From: JAPSGM01 sp963777045
GTDB lineage: Bacteria; Chloroflexota; Limnocylindria; QHBO01
Length of the DNA stretch: 64,000 nt
Direction: 5' to 3'
Assembly (NCBI GenBank): GCA_963777045.1
Contig: CAVZPD010000021.1
Location: forward strand, 1 to 64,000
Below the pieces are notes generated by a model, which saw only the letters and a program-made list of their open reading frames with translations, was not told where the DNA came from and made no database searches. This document shows, piece after piece, positions 1 through 8,596 of the stretch. Numbering within the stretch: position 1 is the first letter of the stretch; every line of letters starts with the position of its first letter. The translations under genes were made by a program, and so were the position numbers.

Positions 1-33
1 TCGGCGGCGCGGTCGGCTGAGGCGCGGCCCCGG

Positions 34-178
34 GATATCACTCCCACTGATGAACTGGAGATCGGCGGCGCCGCTCGGTCTCCATCTCATCGGCCCCAGT
101 GATAGACCCGAGAACGAGGCGGCACCACGGCCGTCCGTCCCGGCCCTCATCCTCCAGATCATCACCCCCGCTGATAAG
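34..178. repeat. Three-palindrome intergenic element, copy A1
   Basis: Three 15-bp palindromic cores lie at 37-51, 89-103 and 161-175. Start-to-start spacing is 52 and 72 bp. The middle core (ATCGGCCCCAGTGAT) is the most diverged of all copies in the window; the other two read ATCACTCCCACTGAT and ATCACCCCCGCTGAT. The array sits directly upstream of the XRE gene that starts at 214. It is a direct repeat, offset by about 895 bp, of the array downstream of that gene. The left edge of the window prevents seeing what lies further upstream. Confidence 0.75.
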
Positions 179-213
179 CCGGCGGTAATCGGTCCTGGGG
201 CACACTCCGAAGC

Positions 214-867
214 ATGCCGACGCGCCGCAGCCCCCTGGACGAGGCCACGCTCCGCGCCGAGTGGAACCTGCGCGATCTCGGCCGCGAGCTGCGGCTGGCG
301 CGGATCTCCGCCGGCCGATCCCAGGGCTCTGTCGCAGGGCAGCTCGGGTGCTCACAGGGCTGGATCAGCGAGGTGGAGCACGCCCGCGCGCCGGCGTTGT
401 CGGTGCTCGGCCTCGCTCGCCACGCCGCGGCCGTCGGGCTCCGAACCTGGATCCGCGTCTTCCCCGACGGCCGCATCCTGCTCGACGGACCGCAGCTGGG
501 GCTCCTCGATCGCCTCCATCGGCGCCTGCACACCAGCTGGGACTGGGAGCTGGAGGTTCCCATGCCCGATGCGCGTGACCTGCGCGCCGCCGACTGCCGG
601 ATCACGATCCCCGGATGCGCGGTCCTGGTCGAGGCCATTACCCGCTTCGTCGATGCCCAGGCCCAGACGCGATCCGCCCAGCGCAAGCGACGCGACCTTG
701 GAGCGGATCGCCTCATCCTCCTCCTGGCCGATACCGGTGCCAACCGACGCGCCCTCCGCGACGCCGGCCCCGCCTTTCTGGCGGCCTTCGTCATCTCCCC
801 GCGCGTCGCGCTTCGGGCCCTCGCCGACGGCCGCGACCCGGGCGGTGATGCGATCATCCTGCTGTGA
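214..867 (+). CDS. XRE-type HTH protein with degenerate PD-(D/E)XK-like C-terminal domain
   Basis: This 217-residue protein has an N-terminal Cro/C1-type helix-turn-helix at about residues 22-70; the recognition helix region contains GCSQGWISEVEHAR. The C-terminal part (about 90-217) resembles the nuclease-like domain found behind XRE domains in many Chloroflexota and Actinobacteria proteins, where the usual core is D...E-x-K. Here the core reads LVEAIT: the Glu is present, but the Lys position is Ile. A basic stretch and a final ANRRALRDAGPAF segment match the family. I infer a DNA-binding protein whose nuclease fold is probably inactive. The gene is alone between two direct copies of the three-palindrome element (34-178 and 921-1080), so those palindromes are its most obvious candidate targets. 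The ATG at 214 has no clear ribosome binding site. Confidence 0.75.
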   Translation: MPTRRSPLDEATLRAEWNLRDLGRELRLARISAGRSQGSVAGQLGCSQGWISEVEHARAPALSVLGLARHAAAVGLRTWIRVFPDGRILLDGPQLGLLDRLHRRLHTSWDWELEVPMPDARDLRAADCRITIPGCAVLVEAITRFVDAQAQTRSAQRKRRDLGADRLILLLADTGANRRALRDAGPAFLAAFVISPRVALRALADGRDPGGDAIILL

Positions 868-920
868 CCCTTCCCCGTGCGGCGGCCCCCCGCCCGTGCC
901 GCGGCCCCTCCCCGCCGCTC

Positions 921-1080
921 CGCCGCCGTGATATCACCCCCACTGATGATCCGGCGAACGAACCGCCAGCCCTCCGCCGCGATATCACCCCCACTGATGA
1001 AATCGCGAATGAAGAGGCCGTTCTGGCGCTGATCCGGCCGTTCGTTCCACAGATCATCACCCCCACTGATAATCCGGCAC
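921..1080. repeat. Three-palindrome intergenic element, copy A2
   Basis: Cores ATCACCCCCACTGAT occur at 933-947, 984-998 and 1056-1070, spaced 51 and 72 bp. On the opposite strand the first two units carry TTCGTTCG- or TTCATTCG-type flanks about 10 bp before the core, and the third carries the GAACGAACG flank after it, exactly as in the copies at 26.0, 44.7 and 50.1 kb. The array begins about 55 bp after the XRE stop codon. The rest of 868-1200 shows no gene. Confidence 0.85.
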
Positions 1081-1206
1081 GCGCACGGGCATCCCGCAGC
1101 CGCCACGGTACCGCCACCACTCCACACTCCGTCCACAGCTCGTCCACATGTCATACACAGCGCCACGCCCTAGGCCCATCATCTTGTGGGGGTGTACCCA
1201 AAGGGA

Positions 1207-1222
1207 CCACCAGATATTGTGG
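1207..1222. promoter_or_regulatory. NrdR-like box
   Basis: CCACCAGATATTGTGG matches the NrdR box consensus (acaCwAtATaTwGtgt) at about 12 of 16 positions and is partly palindromic. It lies nine bases before the -35 of the nrdJ promoter. A weaker half-match occurs at 1174-1189, about three helical turns upstream, which is the usual two-box arrangement. No nrdR gene is in the window. I infer repression by NrdR-dATP. Confidence 0.6.
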
Positions 1223-1230
1223 TTTTCGGG

Positions 1231-1259
1231 TTGACTGGCCCTACCGCTCGTATTACAGT
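1231..1259 (+). promoter_or_regulatory. nrdJ promoter
   Basis: TTGACT (1231-1236), a 17-bp spacer and TACAGT (1254-1259) form a near-consensus housekeeping promoter about 160 bp before nrdJ. I see no cobalamin-riboswitch-like structure in the leader. Confidence 0.65.
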
Positions 1260-1420
1260 GAACTCCTTATTGAGAGGGCGCCCGAATGCGCCTGAGCGGC
1301 CTCCGCGCGACCCCGAGAGCGCCCGAACAAGGGCGATCTATCGGCTCCGCTGCAGGGACCGCCCAAGCAGGAGGAGGCCGGAGGCTCAGCAGCTTCCGGA
1401 GGTGAGGACCGCAGGCAGAC

Positions 1421-4288
1421 ATGGCTCGCAGCGCAACCCAGACGAAGCCCGGCACCAACGGCCACGCGACCACCGGCCACGGCACCAACGGCCACGGCAA
1501 CGGCCACGGCACCAACGGGAACGGGCACGGCAACGGGACGAAGACGCAGCAGGCCGGAGCCAGCACGCGCACCGGCGGCTACCACCAGCTGAGCGAAGGC
1601 CAGAAGCCGGCCTGGAAGGGCCTCAGCATCGAGCGCCGATTCACCACCCCCGGCGTCCACCCCTACGACACCGTCGAGTGGGACACACGCGAAGCCGCCA
1701 TCACCAACGAGCACGGCAAGGTCGTCTTCGAGCAGAAGGACCTCGAGTTCCCCAAGGCCTGGTCCGCCCTGGCCACCAACGTGGTCGCCAGCAAGTACTT
1801 CCGCGGCCACATGGGCACCCCCCAACGAGAGCACTCCGTCCGCCAGATGATCGACCGCGTCGCCGACACCATCGCCGACTGGGGCGTCAAGGACGCCTAC
1901 TTCGCGACCGATGACGACGCCGAAGCATTCCGCAACGAGCTGAAGGACATCCTCCTCAAGCAGCGCGCCGCCTTCAACTCGCCGGTCTGGTTCAACGTGG
2001 GGATCGACGAGCACCCGCAGTGCTCCGCCTGCTTCATCAACTCCGTCGAAGACACCATGGAGAGCATCCTGGGCCTGGCCAAGACCGAGGGCATGCTCTT
2101 CAAGTTCGGCTCCGGCACCGGCTCCAACCTGTCGACCATCCGCTCCTCCCGCGAGACGCTGGCGGGCGGCGGCGAGGCGAGCGGGCCCGGTCTGCTTCAT
2201 GAAGGGCTTCGACGCCTTCGCCGGCGTGATCAAGTCCGGTGGCAAGACGCGACGCGCGGCAAAGATGGTGATCCTCAATGCCGAGCACCCGGACATCGAG
2301 GAGTTCATCGACTGCAAGCTGAACGAGGAGCGAAGGCCTGGGCCCTGATCGATGCCGGCTATGACGGCAACTTCAACGGGGGCGAGGCGTACGCATCGGT
2401 CTTCTTCCAGAACTCCAACAACTCCGTACGCGTGACGGATGGCTTCATGGAAGCGGTCGAGCAGGACAGCGACTGGACCACGCGCGCCATCACCAACGGC
2501 GCCCCGGTCGAGACCGTCAAGGCCCGATACCTCCTCGACAAGATGGCGGCGGCGGCCTGGATCTGCGGCGACCCCGGGATCCAGTACCACGACAACATCA
2601 ACCGCTGGCACACATCGGCCAACACCAGCCCCATCAACGCCAGCAACCCGTGCAGCGAGTACATGTACCTCGACGACTCGGCCTGCAACCTGGCCAGCCT
2701 CAACCTCATGAAGTTCGTCAAGGCCGATGGCGAGTTCGACATCGAGGCCTACAAGCACGCGGTGCGCATCGTCCTGACCGCGCAGGAGATCATCGTCGAC
2801 AACGCGAGCTACCCCACGCCGCGCATCGGCGAGAACAGCCGTGACTTCCGGCCGCTGGGGCTGGGCTACGCCAACCTGGGCGCGCTGCTCATGAACCGCG
2901 GCCTGGCCTACGACTCCGACGGCGGCCGATCCTACGCGGCGGCCATCACCGCCATCATGCAGGGCGAGGCGGAGCTCCAGTCCGCGCGGATCTCCCGCGA
3001 CCAGGGCGGCCCGTTCGCCGGCTACGCCGAGAACCGCGAGCCGTACCTGAAGGTCATGCGCCAGCACCGCGACGCCGCCTACCGGCTGCAGGACAGCCTG
3101 GTCCCCGAGGACCTGCTGGACGCGGCGCTCACCACCTGGGACGAGGTCATCGCCCTGGGCGAGAAGGCCGGCTTCCGCAACGGCCAGGTCAGCGTGCTGG
3201 CCCCCACCGGCACCATCGCCTTCCTGATGGACTGCGACACGACCGGCGTGGAGCCGGACATCGCGCTCATCAAGTACAAGCGCCTGGTGGGCGGCGGCTA
3301 CCTGAAGATCGTCAACCAGACCGTGCCGCACGCGCTGAAGCGCCTGGGCTACGACGCCAAGCAGACCGAGGAGATCGTCGCCTACATCGACGAGCACGAG
3401 ACCATCGAGGGCGCGCCCCATCTCAAGGACGCGCACCTGGACGTCTTCGACTGCGCCTTCAAGCCGGCCAACGGCTCACGGTCCATCCACTACAACGGCC
3501 ACCTCAAGATGATGGCCGCGGTGCAGCCCTTCATCTCCGGCGCCATCAGCAAGACGGTGAACATGCCGGAGGCCTCCACCCCGGAGGAGATCGCCAAGGT
3601 CTACATCGACGGCTGGAAGCTGGGCCTCAAGGCCATCGCGGTCTACCGCGACAACTCCAAGCGCTCCCAGCCGCTGAACACCAAGCGCGAGGGCGGGACC
3701 GATGCGGTCGCCGCGGTCGCGGCGCCCGAGATCCAGACCGTCTACAAGCCGATGCGACGCCGCCTGCCCGATGAGCGGGCCTCCATCACCCACAAGTTCA
3801 ACGTGGGCGGGCACGAGGGCTACCTGACCATCGGCATGTACGAGGACGGGACGCCGGGCGAGATCTTCCTGCGGATGGCCAAGGAGGGCTCGACGATCTC
3901 GGGCCTGATGGATTCGTTCGCCACGGCGGTCAGCCTGGCGCTGCAGTACGGCGTGCCGCTGCGCGACCTGGTGAACAAGTTCAGCCACCTGCGCTTCGAG
4001 CCGGCGGGGTTCACCACCAACCGGGATATCCCGATGGCGAAGAGCCTGGTGGATTACATCTTCCGGTACATGGCGACGAAGTTCCTGGATCGGGATGCGC
4101 AGGACCAGGTGGGGATCATCAATAGGCAGCTGACGCTCTCCGAAGCGACTCCGGTGGGGGAGGGTGCCGCGCGGCCACCCCACCCGCCCCGGCTAGCGCA
4201 ACGGGATCGGGCGGGGCAGCCGCGCCACGGCTCCTTCCTCGAACGCCTCAGTCGCTTCGGAGAGCACTCAGACGTCGGATGCTGGTAG
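1421..4288 (+). CDS. nrdJ: Class II (adenosylcobalamin-dependent) ribonucleoside-diphosphate reductase, frameshifted
   Basis: This enzyme reduces ribonucleotides to deoxyribonucleotides by a B12-generated thiyl radical. Diagnostic blocks are CSACFINSVEDTMESILG, NPCSEYMYLDDSACNLASLN (active-site NPCSE loop), LAPTGTIAFLMDCDTTGVEP and the GGHEGYLTIGMYEDGTPGE region. The first ~55 residues are a Gly/Asn/His low-complexity extension. From about 2188 to 2332 the frame is wrong: one extra base near GGGCCCGG and one missing base near GAGCGAAGG compensate each other, and the alternative frame restores the expected sequence (SFMKGFDAFAG, then KLNEERKAWAL). After about residue 910 the protein runs into unrelated sequence and stops at 4288, while the conserved Cys-rich tail is found downstream at 4421-4597. 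Promoter and NrdR-like box lie upstream. I believe the true gene is 1421-4597 with indels. Confidence 0.93.
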   Translation: MARSATQTKPGTNGHATTGHGTNGHGNGHGTNGNGHGNGTKTQQAGASTRTGGYHQLSEGQKPAWKGLSIERRFTTPGVHPYDTVEWDTREAAITNEHGKVVFEQKDLEFPKAWSALATNVVASKYFRGHMGTPQREHSVRQMIDRVADTIADWGVKDAYFATDDDAEAFRNELKDILLKQRAAFNSPVWFNVGIDEHPQCSACFINSVEDTMESILGLAKTEGMLFKFGSGTGSNLSTIRSSRETLAGGGEASGPGLLHEGLRRLRRRDQVRWQDATRGKDGDPQCRAPGHRGVHRLQAERGAKAWALIDAGYDGNFNGGEAYASVFFQNSNNSVRVTDGFMEAVEQDSDWTTRAITNGAPVETVKARYLLDKMAAAAWICGDPGIQYHDNINRWHTSANTSPINASNPCSEYMYLDDSACNLASLNLMKFVKADGEFDIEAYKHAVRIVLTAQEIIVDNASYPTPRIGENSRDFRPLGLGYANLGALLMNRGLAYDSDGGRSYAAAITAIMQGEAELQSARISRDQGGPFAGYAENREPYLKVMRQHRDAAYRLQDSLVPEDLLDAALTTWDEVIALGEKAGFRNGQVSVLAPTGTIAFLMDCDTTGVEPDIALIKYKRLVGGGYLKIVNQTVPHALKRLGYDAKQTEEIVAYIDEHETIEGAPHLKDAHLDVFDCAFKPANGSRSIHYNGHLKMMAAVQPFISGAISKTVNMPEASTPEEIAKVYIDGWKLGLKAIAVYRDNSKRSQPLNTKREGGTDAVAAVAAPEIQTVYKPMRRRLPDERASITHKFNVGGHEGYLTIGMYEDGTPGEIFLRMAKEGSTISGLMDSFATAVSLALQYGVPLRDLVNKFSHLRFEPAGFTTNRDIPMAKSLVDYIFRYMATKFLDRDAQDQVGIINRQLTLSEATPVGEGAARPPHPPRLAQRDRAGQPRHGSFLERLSRFGEHSDVGCW

Positions 4289-4420
4289 CTGCCGCACCGG
4301 ACTCCGGTGGCCTCCGCATCAGGTCCGAGCAGCCGATCCGGCAGCAGCCTCGTCGAGATGCCGCGGTGACGAGCCGAGCGCCGGCGTCATCGGGCTGATG
4401 GATGGGTTGAAGATCGTGGC

Positions 4421-4597
4421 CAGGAATGGGCATGCCGACGGCCGATGCAGCGGGAGGAGCGGCTGAACGTGGGGCAGGCGCCGGTGATCTTCGACACCGC
4501 GGACTCGCCGGCGTGCACCGAGTGCGGCTCGATCATGGTCCGCAACGGGTCCTGCTACAAGTGCATCAACTGCGGCGCCACCAGCGGCTGCAGCTAA
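4421..4597 (+). pseudogene. nrdJ: Displaced C-terminal zinc-ribbon tail of NrdJ
   Basis: In the same reading frame as nrdJ, after a stop-bearing linker, this segment encodes PACTECGSIMVRNGSCYKC followed by INCGATSGCS and a TAA. That is the typical C-terminal CxxC...CxxC ending of class II reductases, which helps re-reduce the active site. The intervening 4160-4420 linker is Ala/Pro/Ser-rich in an alternative frame, so at least two indels probably separate the body from its tail. It has no start codon of its own. Confidence 0.75.
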
Positions 4598-4671
4598 AAG
4601 TAGGAACTATTGCACCAGATGAAGGATTCTGAGCGGTAGGCTCAAGACACGGAAGACGCCGAAGACGCCGC

Positions 4672-4706
4672 AAACGCGCCATTCCCGCTGCAGGGATGGC
4701 GCGTTT
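4672..4706 (+). terminator. Hairpin after nrdJ
   Basis: AAACGCGCCAT pairs with ATGGCGCGTTT, extended by CCC/GGG across one bulged base, around a short GCTGCA-type loop. It lies 75 bp after the NrdJ tail and just before the recombinase gene. It is probably the nrdJ terminator; because the next gene is an integrase, an attachment-site role cannot be excluded. Confidence 0.55.
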
Positions 4707-4739
4707 CGCCTGTTCGGGCGCTACTTTGACAGCGAGACG

Positions 4740-5912
4740 GTGATTGACGCCGTATCGTACGATGCAAGAATCCTGCATCTGAGGAAAGCCAACTTGGGCG
4801 TGACCCCAGAGTCCCTTCCCGGCTCGGCGCGGCTGCTGTTGAGCGACTCCGTCGTTCTCTTGCACCCAGAAGAGCAGGTCCTCGAACAGATGCTGCGCGG
4901 CTGGTCGATCCAGCAGCAGAGCCGGATGCTGAAGCCGACGACCGTGGATGGCCGCGTCGCGACCGTTCGCCGCTTCGTACGCTACACCAACGCCTACCCG
5001 TGGCAGTGGACGGCAGCCGACATCGAGGAGTGGTCGGCGCACCTGGCCGGTGAGCGGCACCTCGCGCACTCGTCGATTCGCGGGATCCAGAACGCGGTGC
5101 AGCTGTTCATGGAGTACCTGATCGACCCGAACTACGACTGGGTGGAAGTGTGCCGGAGCCGCTTCGGTCGGGTGCCGGTCCAGATCTGCCACGACTGGAA
5201 CACGCGTGAGCACCTCGACGAGTACGAGGGTCGACCGTCGAATCGACCGTTCAGCCGCGAGGAGCTTCAGGCGTTCTTCGATGAGGCGGACCGCCAAGTC
5301 GCAGCAATCCGCAAGGCGCGAAGGAAGGGCTGGTTGGCGGCGTACCGCGACAGCACGCTGTTCAAGACGATGTACGCCTGGGGCTTGAGGCGTCGGGAGA
5401 CCGCACAACTCGACCTCGAGGACTTCGGTCGAAACGCGGCTGCTCCGGAGTTCGGTCGGTATGGGTCCCTCACCGTCCGCTATGGGAAGGCGATGCGCGG
5501 TGGCCCGCCGCGGCGTCGAACCGTGCTCGCGGTCATGCCCTGGTCGATCGACGTCGTCGACGAGTACGTCCGCGAAGCCCGGCCGCGCTTCCGATTCCCG
5601 AAGTCCCCGGCGATGTGGCCGACCGAGCGCGGCGGTCGTCCTTCCGGTCGCTACATCAACATCCGGTTCGCCGAGATAAGGGAGGCTGCCGGCCTGCCCG
5701 ACATCTTGGGGCCGCACTGCCTGCGCCACTCCTACATCACCCATCTGAAGGAAGACGGCTGGGACGAGCTGTTCATCCAGCAGCAGGTCGGCCACTCCTA
5801 TGCCTCGACCACGGCGATCTACACCGGTGTCTCGAACGAGTACAAGAACACCCTGCTCCGGGAGGCCCTCGACGACATCTACGGCCTGGGCGCAGCGAAA
5901 GGAGATTCCTGA
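4740..5912 (+). CDS. Tyrosine-type site-specific recombinase / integrase
   Basis: 390 residues. The N-terminal half is a SAM-like core-binding domain (VDGRVATVRRFVRYTN onward). The C-terminal catalytic domain shows the family residues in order: box I Arg in YAWGLRRRETAQLDLEDF, the beta-turn Lys in LTVRYGKAMRGG, HxxR in HCLRHSYITH, His in QQVGHSYASTTAIYTGV, and the nucleophilic Tyr in that same stretch. All catalytic positions are present, so it should be active. GTG start at 4740. It overlaps the following HTH gene by one base, forming a three-gene module with it and the zinc-ribbon protein. It marks the likely left end of an acquired island that continues into the defence genes. Confidence 0.92.
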   Translation: MIDAVSYDARILHLRKANLGVTPESLPGSARLLLSDSVVLLHPEEQVLEQMLRGWSIQQQSRMLKPTTVDGRVATVRRFVRYTNAYPWQWTAADIEEWSAHLAGERHLAHSSIRGIQNAVQLFMEYLIDPNYDWVEVCRSRFGRVPVQICHDWNTREHLDEYEGRPSNRPFSREELQAFFDEADRQVAAIRKARRKGWLAAYRDSTLFKTMYAWGLRRRETAQLDLEDFGRNAAAPEFGRYGSLTVRYGKAMRGGPPRRRTVLAVMPWSIDVVDEYVREARPRFRFPKSPAMWPTERGGRPSGRYINIRFAEIREAAGLPDILGPHCLRHSYITHLKEDGWDELFIQQQVGHSYASTTAIYTGVSNEYKNTLLREALDDIYGLGAAKGDS

Positions 5913-6235
5913 TGCGACAACTCGGCTACCGCTGGCGGCTCCGCGAGCAGATGGCGATGCGCGGGATGTTCAAGACCACGGACCTTGTCCCGCTCCTGGC
6001 CGAGCGCGGGGTCGAGCTGTCGTCGGTCCAGGTTTACCGACTGGTGACCCAGACGCCCGAGCGCCTCTCGCTCAATACGCTCGCAGCCGTGTGCGACATC
6101 CTCGAGTGCACACCCGACGACCTGATCGAGATGGTGGCGGTGACGGTGCCGTCCAAGAAGGTCGCGACCGCTGGCGGCGCGCCCCGGCATCTGCGGCCGA
6201 AGCCGGCCAGGATCGTCCCCCGCAACAAGGCCTAG
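5912..6235 (+). CDS. Small Cro/C1-type helix-turn-helix protein
   Basis: 107 residues. The central part (about 20-75) follows the single-domain XRE pattern seen in small HTH regulators, ending with LAAVCDILECTPDDLIEM, a typical last helix of this family. The C-terminus is a short basic tail. ATG overlaps the TGA of the recombinase (TGATG), with AAAGGAG seven bases upstream, so it is translationally coupled to it. The gene lies between an active recombinase and a recombinase-like zinc protein and probably controls expression or directionality of the module; this role is inferred from position. Confidence 0.8.
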   Translation: MRQLGYRWRLREQMAMRGMFKTTDLVPLLAERGVELSSVQVYRLVTQTPERLSLNTLAAVCDILECTPDDLIEMVAVTVPSKKVATAGGAPRHLRPKPARIVPRNKA

Positions 6236-6238
6236 CCT

Positions 6239-8581
6239 GTGCCCCTCTGTCCGGCCGGGATCCATGAGCGACCCGCCAAGCGGAAGCTGCGCCTGGTCTG
6301 TCCGGACTGCGACGGCGCGGCTGCGCGGGCGAAAGTGGTCTCGGCGATCCGCACCGCGGAGCCCGGGTTGGCGGCCGCTGCGGTCACCGAGGCGGTTGCG
6401 CGACGACTGGCGAAGAGTGCGGTGGCGAGACGGGCGGGATCGCACCTCGAGGCGGCACCCGAGGCGCTGACCTCGGGCGACCCTAGCTCTCCGGTCGCCC
6501 TGCAGCGGCTCGTCACCGAGCTGGTCGACGCCGGCGCGACACGTCTGGCCAAGCCGATCTGTCCGGGCTGCGGCCGCGCGGTCGAGCTGAGGCAGACGAC
6601 CGAGGACGGGCGCATCTGCCAGGCCTGCTGGATCCGCAACCACCGCGGGACGTGCGATGGCTGCCAGCGTGAGATGCCTGTCGTCCGCTCCAAGGTCGAC
6701 GGCCTGCTGCGCTGCGCGAACTGCCGGCGGCGCGATCGGTCGCGGTGGGAGCTGTGTGGTCGGTGTCTGAAGTGGCGACCAGTCGCCTCACGTCGAGACG
6801 AGGTGGCCAGGTGCGACGCTTGCACCCGCTGGGAACGAGCGCCAGAGGTGTGCGCCGAGTGTGGCGAGCAGCGCCGCATCAAGTACCGGCCCAGCGGCCG
6901 TCCGACCTGCGCCCGCTGCTACCGAGCGCCGGTCGGGATGTGCGGGCACTGCAACCAGCTCGCTCCGATCGCCACTCGTGCCGGCGGTCGCTGGCCGGCG
7001 TTCTGCGTGAAGTGCTACCAGCCCGTCCGCCGCTGCCGAACGTGTCGCAGCGGGTACTGCGAACGGCGGCGGAAGCGCGACTCGCTCACCTACGCCGGAA
7101 GGCTTCGCCGGCCGAACCGTCCGCTCGAGGAGTGCGCCCGCTGTGGCGAGCACGAGCCGGTCCAGGCCCGCTGGCCAGAAGGGCCCATGTGTTCCCGCTG
7201 CTACGACGCCGGCCTGATGGCCAAGGCGCCCTGTGAGCAGTGCGGACAGCTGCGGCGGCCATGGCCGCTCAAGGGCCGGCAACTGTGCTCGGATTGCGCC
7301 GGCTTGCCGCGGGTGCACACCTGCTCCGAGTGTGGCGACGAGACGCGTCTGTACTCCCAGGGCAAGTGCGCTCGCTGCGTCCTGCGCGAGCGTGTGACCC
7401 TGGCGGCATCAGGACGCCGAGGCGTCGTTCGCCCCGAGCTACTACCGGTCTACGAAGCCCTCGTGAACATCGATGACCCCAAGGTCGGGCTGCGGTGGCT
7501 GAACAAGAGCGATGGCTTCTGGGTCCTGTACAGCCTCGCCGACCTCGACGGGCCAGTGACTCACTCCACCTTCGACGCGGTGTGGCGCAAGCGGCTCCCG
7601 TCAGTCCAGTTCGTTCGCCAGGTGCTGGTGTCCTCCGGCGTGATGGAGCCCCGCGACGAGCAGCTTGTCGGCTTCGAGGACTGGCTCGGTCGATGGGTCA
7701 GCTATCTCGAACCCGAAGACCAGCGCGTCATCCGCCCCTTCGGCGAGTGGCGGATCCTGCGCAGCCTGCGGAGGAAATCCGAGCACAAGCCGCTCACGCC
7801 GGGCTCGGTGAAGTTCGCCAAGTCGCGCGTGCTCACCGCCATCGATTTCGTGCGCTGGCTGCGTGAGCGTGGCGTCGCGCTCGAGAAGGCCGCTCAGGAG
7901 GATGTTGACGCTTGGCTCGCTACGCGGAGGACGCCGGCCTACAACGTGCGCGCCTTCCTGCGCTGGTGCGGCGAACGGGGCGTGACCGCGCCCCTCCGCG
8001 TTCCGCCTCGTCAGGTGATCGCCGCGAGTGGTCCCGTGTCGGTGGCAGACCACGCCGCATTGGCGCAGGAGGTGCTCACCAGCTCGCAGCGCGATGGCGC
8101 CCGGCTGGCCGGCGTCCTGGTCCTGCTCTACGGGCAGCCACTGAGCCGCGTCTGTCGACTGCGGGTCGACGCCCTATCCGACACCGAGAACGGGCTGGCG
8201 ATCCGGCTCAGCCGCGAGGAGGTTGTCCTGCCCGGCCCGGTGGCCGACCTGGCGCGCTCGGCCCTGCGGACTCGTCGAGGCCATGTTCGAGTCGGACAGA
8301 GGGAGCCATCACCCTGGCTGTTCCCCGGTGGGCTTCCCTCGCGGCCGATCTCCGAGGACCGCATGGCGCGCTGGCTTCATGCCCTGGGCGTGCCCGACGC
8401 TCGACAGGCACGAAGTGCCGCCACCGCACAGCTCGCGGCTCGAGTGCCGGCCAAGGTACTCGCGGATCTGGTGGGCGTTCACATCAACACCGCGGTCGAC
8501 TGGGTTCGAGCCGCGGCAGGACATCACAGGCGCTACGCCGGCATCCGTGCCGTCGCACCGGCCAGCATCGGCGAGACGTGA
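6239..8581 (+). CDS. Zinc-ribbon array protein with inactive tyrosine-recombinase-like domain
   Basis: 780 residues, GTG start three bases after the HTH gene. Residues ~1-390 contain about ten CxxC...CxxC treble-clef or ribbon units (for example CPGCGRAVEL, CDGCQREMPV, CAECGEQRRI, CSECGDETRL). Residues ~520-760 look like a recombinase: a SAM-like segment (FVRWLRERGV...VRAFLRWCGERGV) and a catalytic-like fold. The catalytic residues are lost: box I reads YGQPLSRVCRL, with Ser where Arg is expected. The GH...Y motif reads LVGVHINTAVDWVR, with Val for His and Trp for the nucleophilic Tyr. I infer a non-catalytic partner that directs the upstream recombinase to DNA through its zinc array. No named family is assigned. 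Confidence 0.75.
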   Translation: MPLCPAGIHERPAKRKLRLVCPDCDGAAARAKVVSAIRTAEPGLAAAAVTEAVARRLAKSAVARRAGSHLEAAPEALTSGDPSSPVALQRLVTELVDAGATRLAKPICPGCGRAVELRQTTEDGRICQACWIRNHRGTCDGCQREMPVVRSKVDGLLRCANCRRRDRSRWELCGRCLKWRPVASRRDEVARCDACTRWERAPEVCAECGEQRRIKYRPSGRPTCARCYRAPVGMCGHCNQLAPIATRAGGRWPAFCVKCYQPVRRCRTCRSGYCERRRKRDSLTYAGRLRRPNRPLEECARCGEHEPVQARWPEGPMCSRCYDAGLMAKAPCEQCGQLRRPWPLKGRQLCSDCAGLPRVHTCSECGDETRLYSQGKCARCVLRERVTLAASGRRGVVRPELLPVYEALVNIDDPKVGLRWLNKSDGFWVLYSLADLDGPVTHSTFDAVWRKRLPSVQFVRQVLVSSGVMEPRDEQLVGFEDWLGRWVSYLEPEDQRVIRPFGEWRILRSLRRKSEHKPLTPGSVKFAKSRVLTAIDFVRWLRERGVALEKAAQEDVDAWLATRRTPAYNVRAFLRWCGERGVTAPLRVPPRQVIAASGPVSVADHAALAQEVLTSSQRDGARLAGVLVLLYGQPLSRVCRLRVDALSDTENGLAIRLSREEVVLPGPVADLARSALRTRRGHVRVGQREPSPWLFPGGLPSRPISEDRMARWLHALGVPDARQARSAATAQLAARVPAKVLADLVGVHINTAVDWVRAAAGHHRRYAGIRAVAPASIGET

Positions 8582-8596
8582 CCCAGGCGCACTGGT

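Noticed and set aside
1120..1165. DnaA boxes / origin
   Set aside because: TCCACA occurs twice in GTCCACAGCTCGTCCACATG, but the full TTATCCACA pattern, an AT-rich unwinding region and dnaA/dnaN neighbours are absent.
1260..1420. Cobalamin riboswitch before nrdJ
   Set aside because: No B12-box-like sequence or convincing fold was seen; control by an NrdR-like box is better supported.
1253..3436. Long open frame on the strand opposite nrdJ
   Set aside because: It is a GC-codon shadow: valine/alanine/leucine/glycine-rich with no domain, while the plus strand carries a textbook class II reductase.
4672..4706. Integrase attachment site
   Set aside because: The hairpin precedes the recombinase gene, but no second copy of the sequence was found at a possible right end of the island, so it is listed as a terminator.
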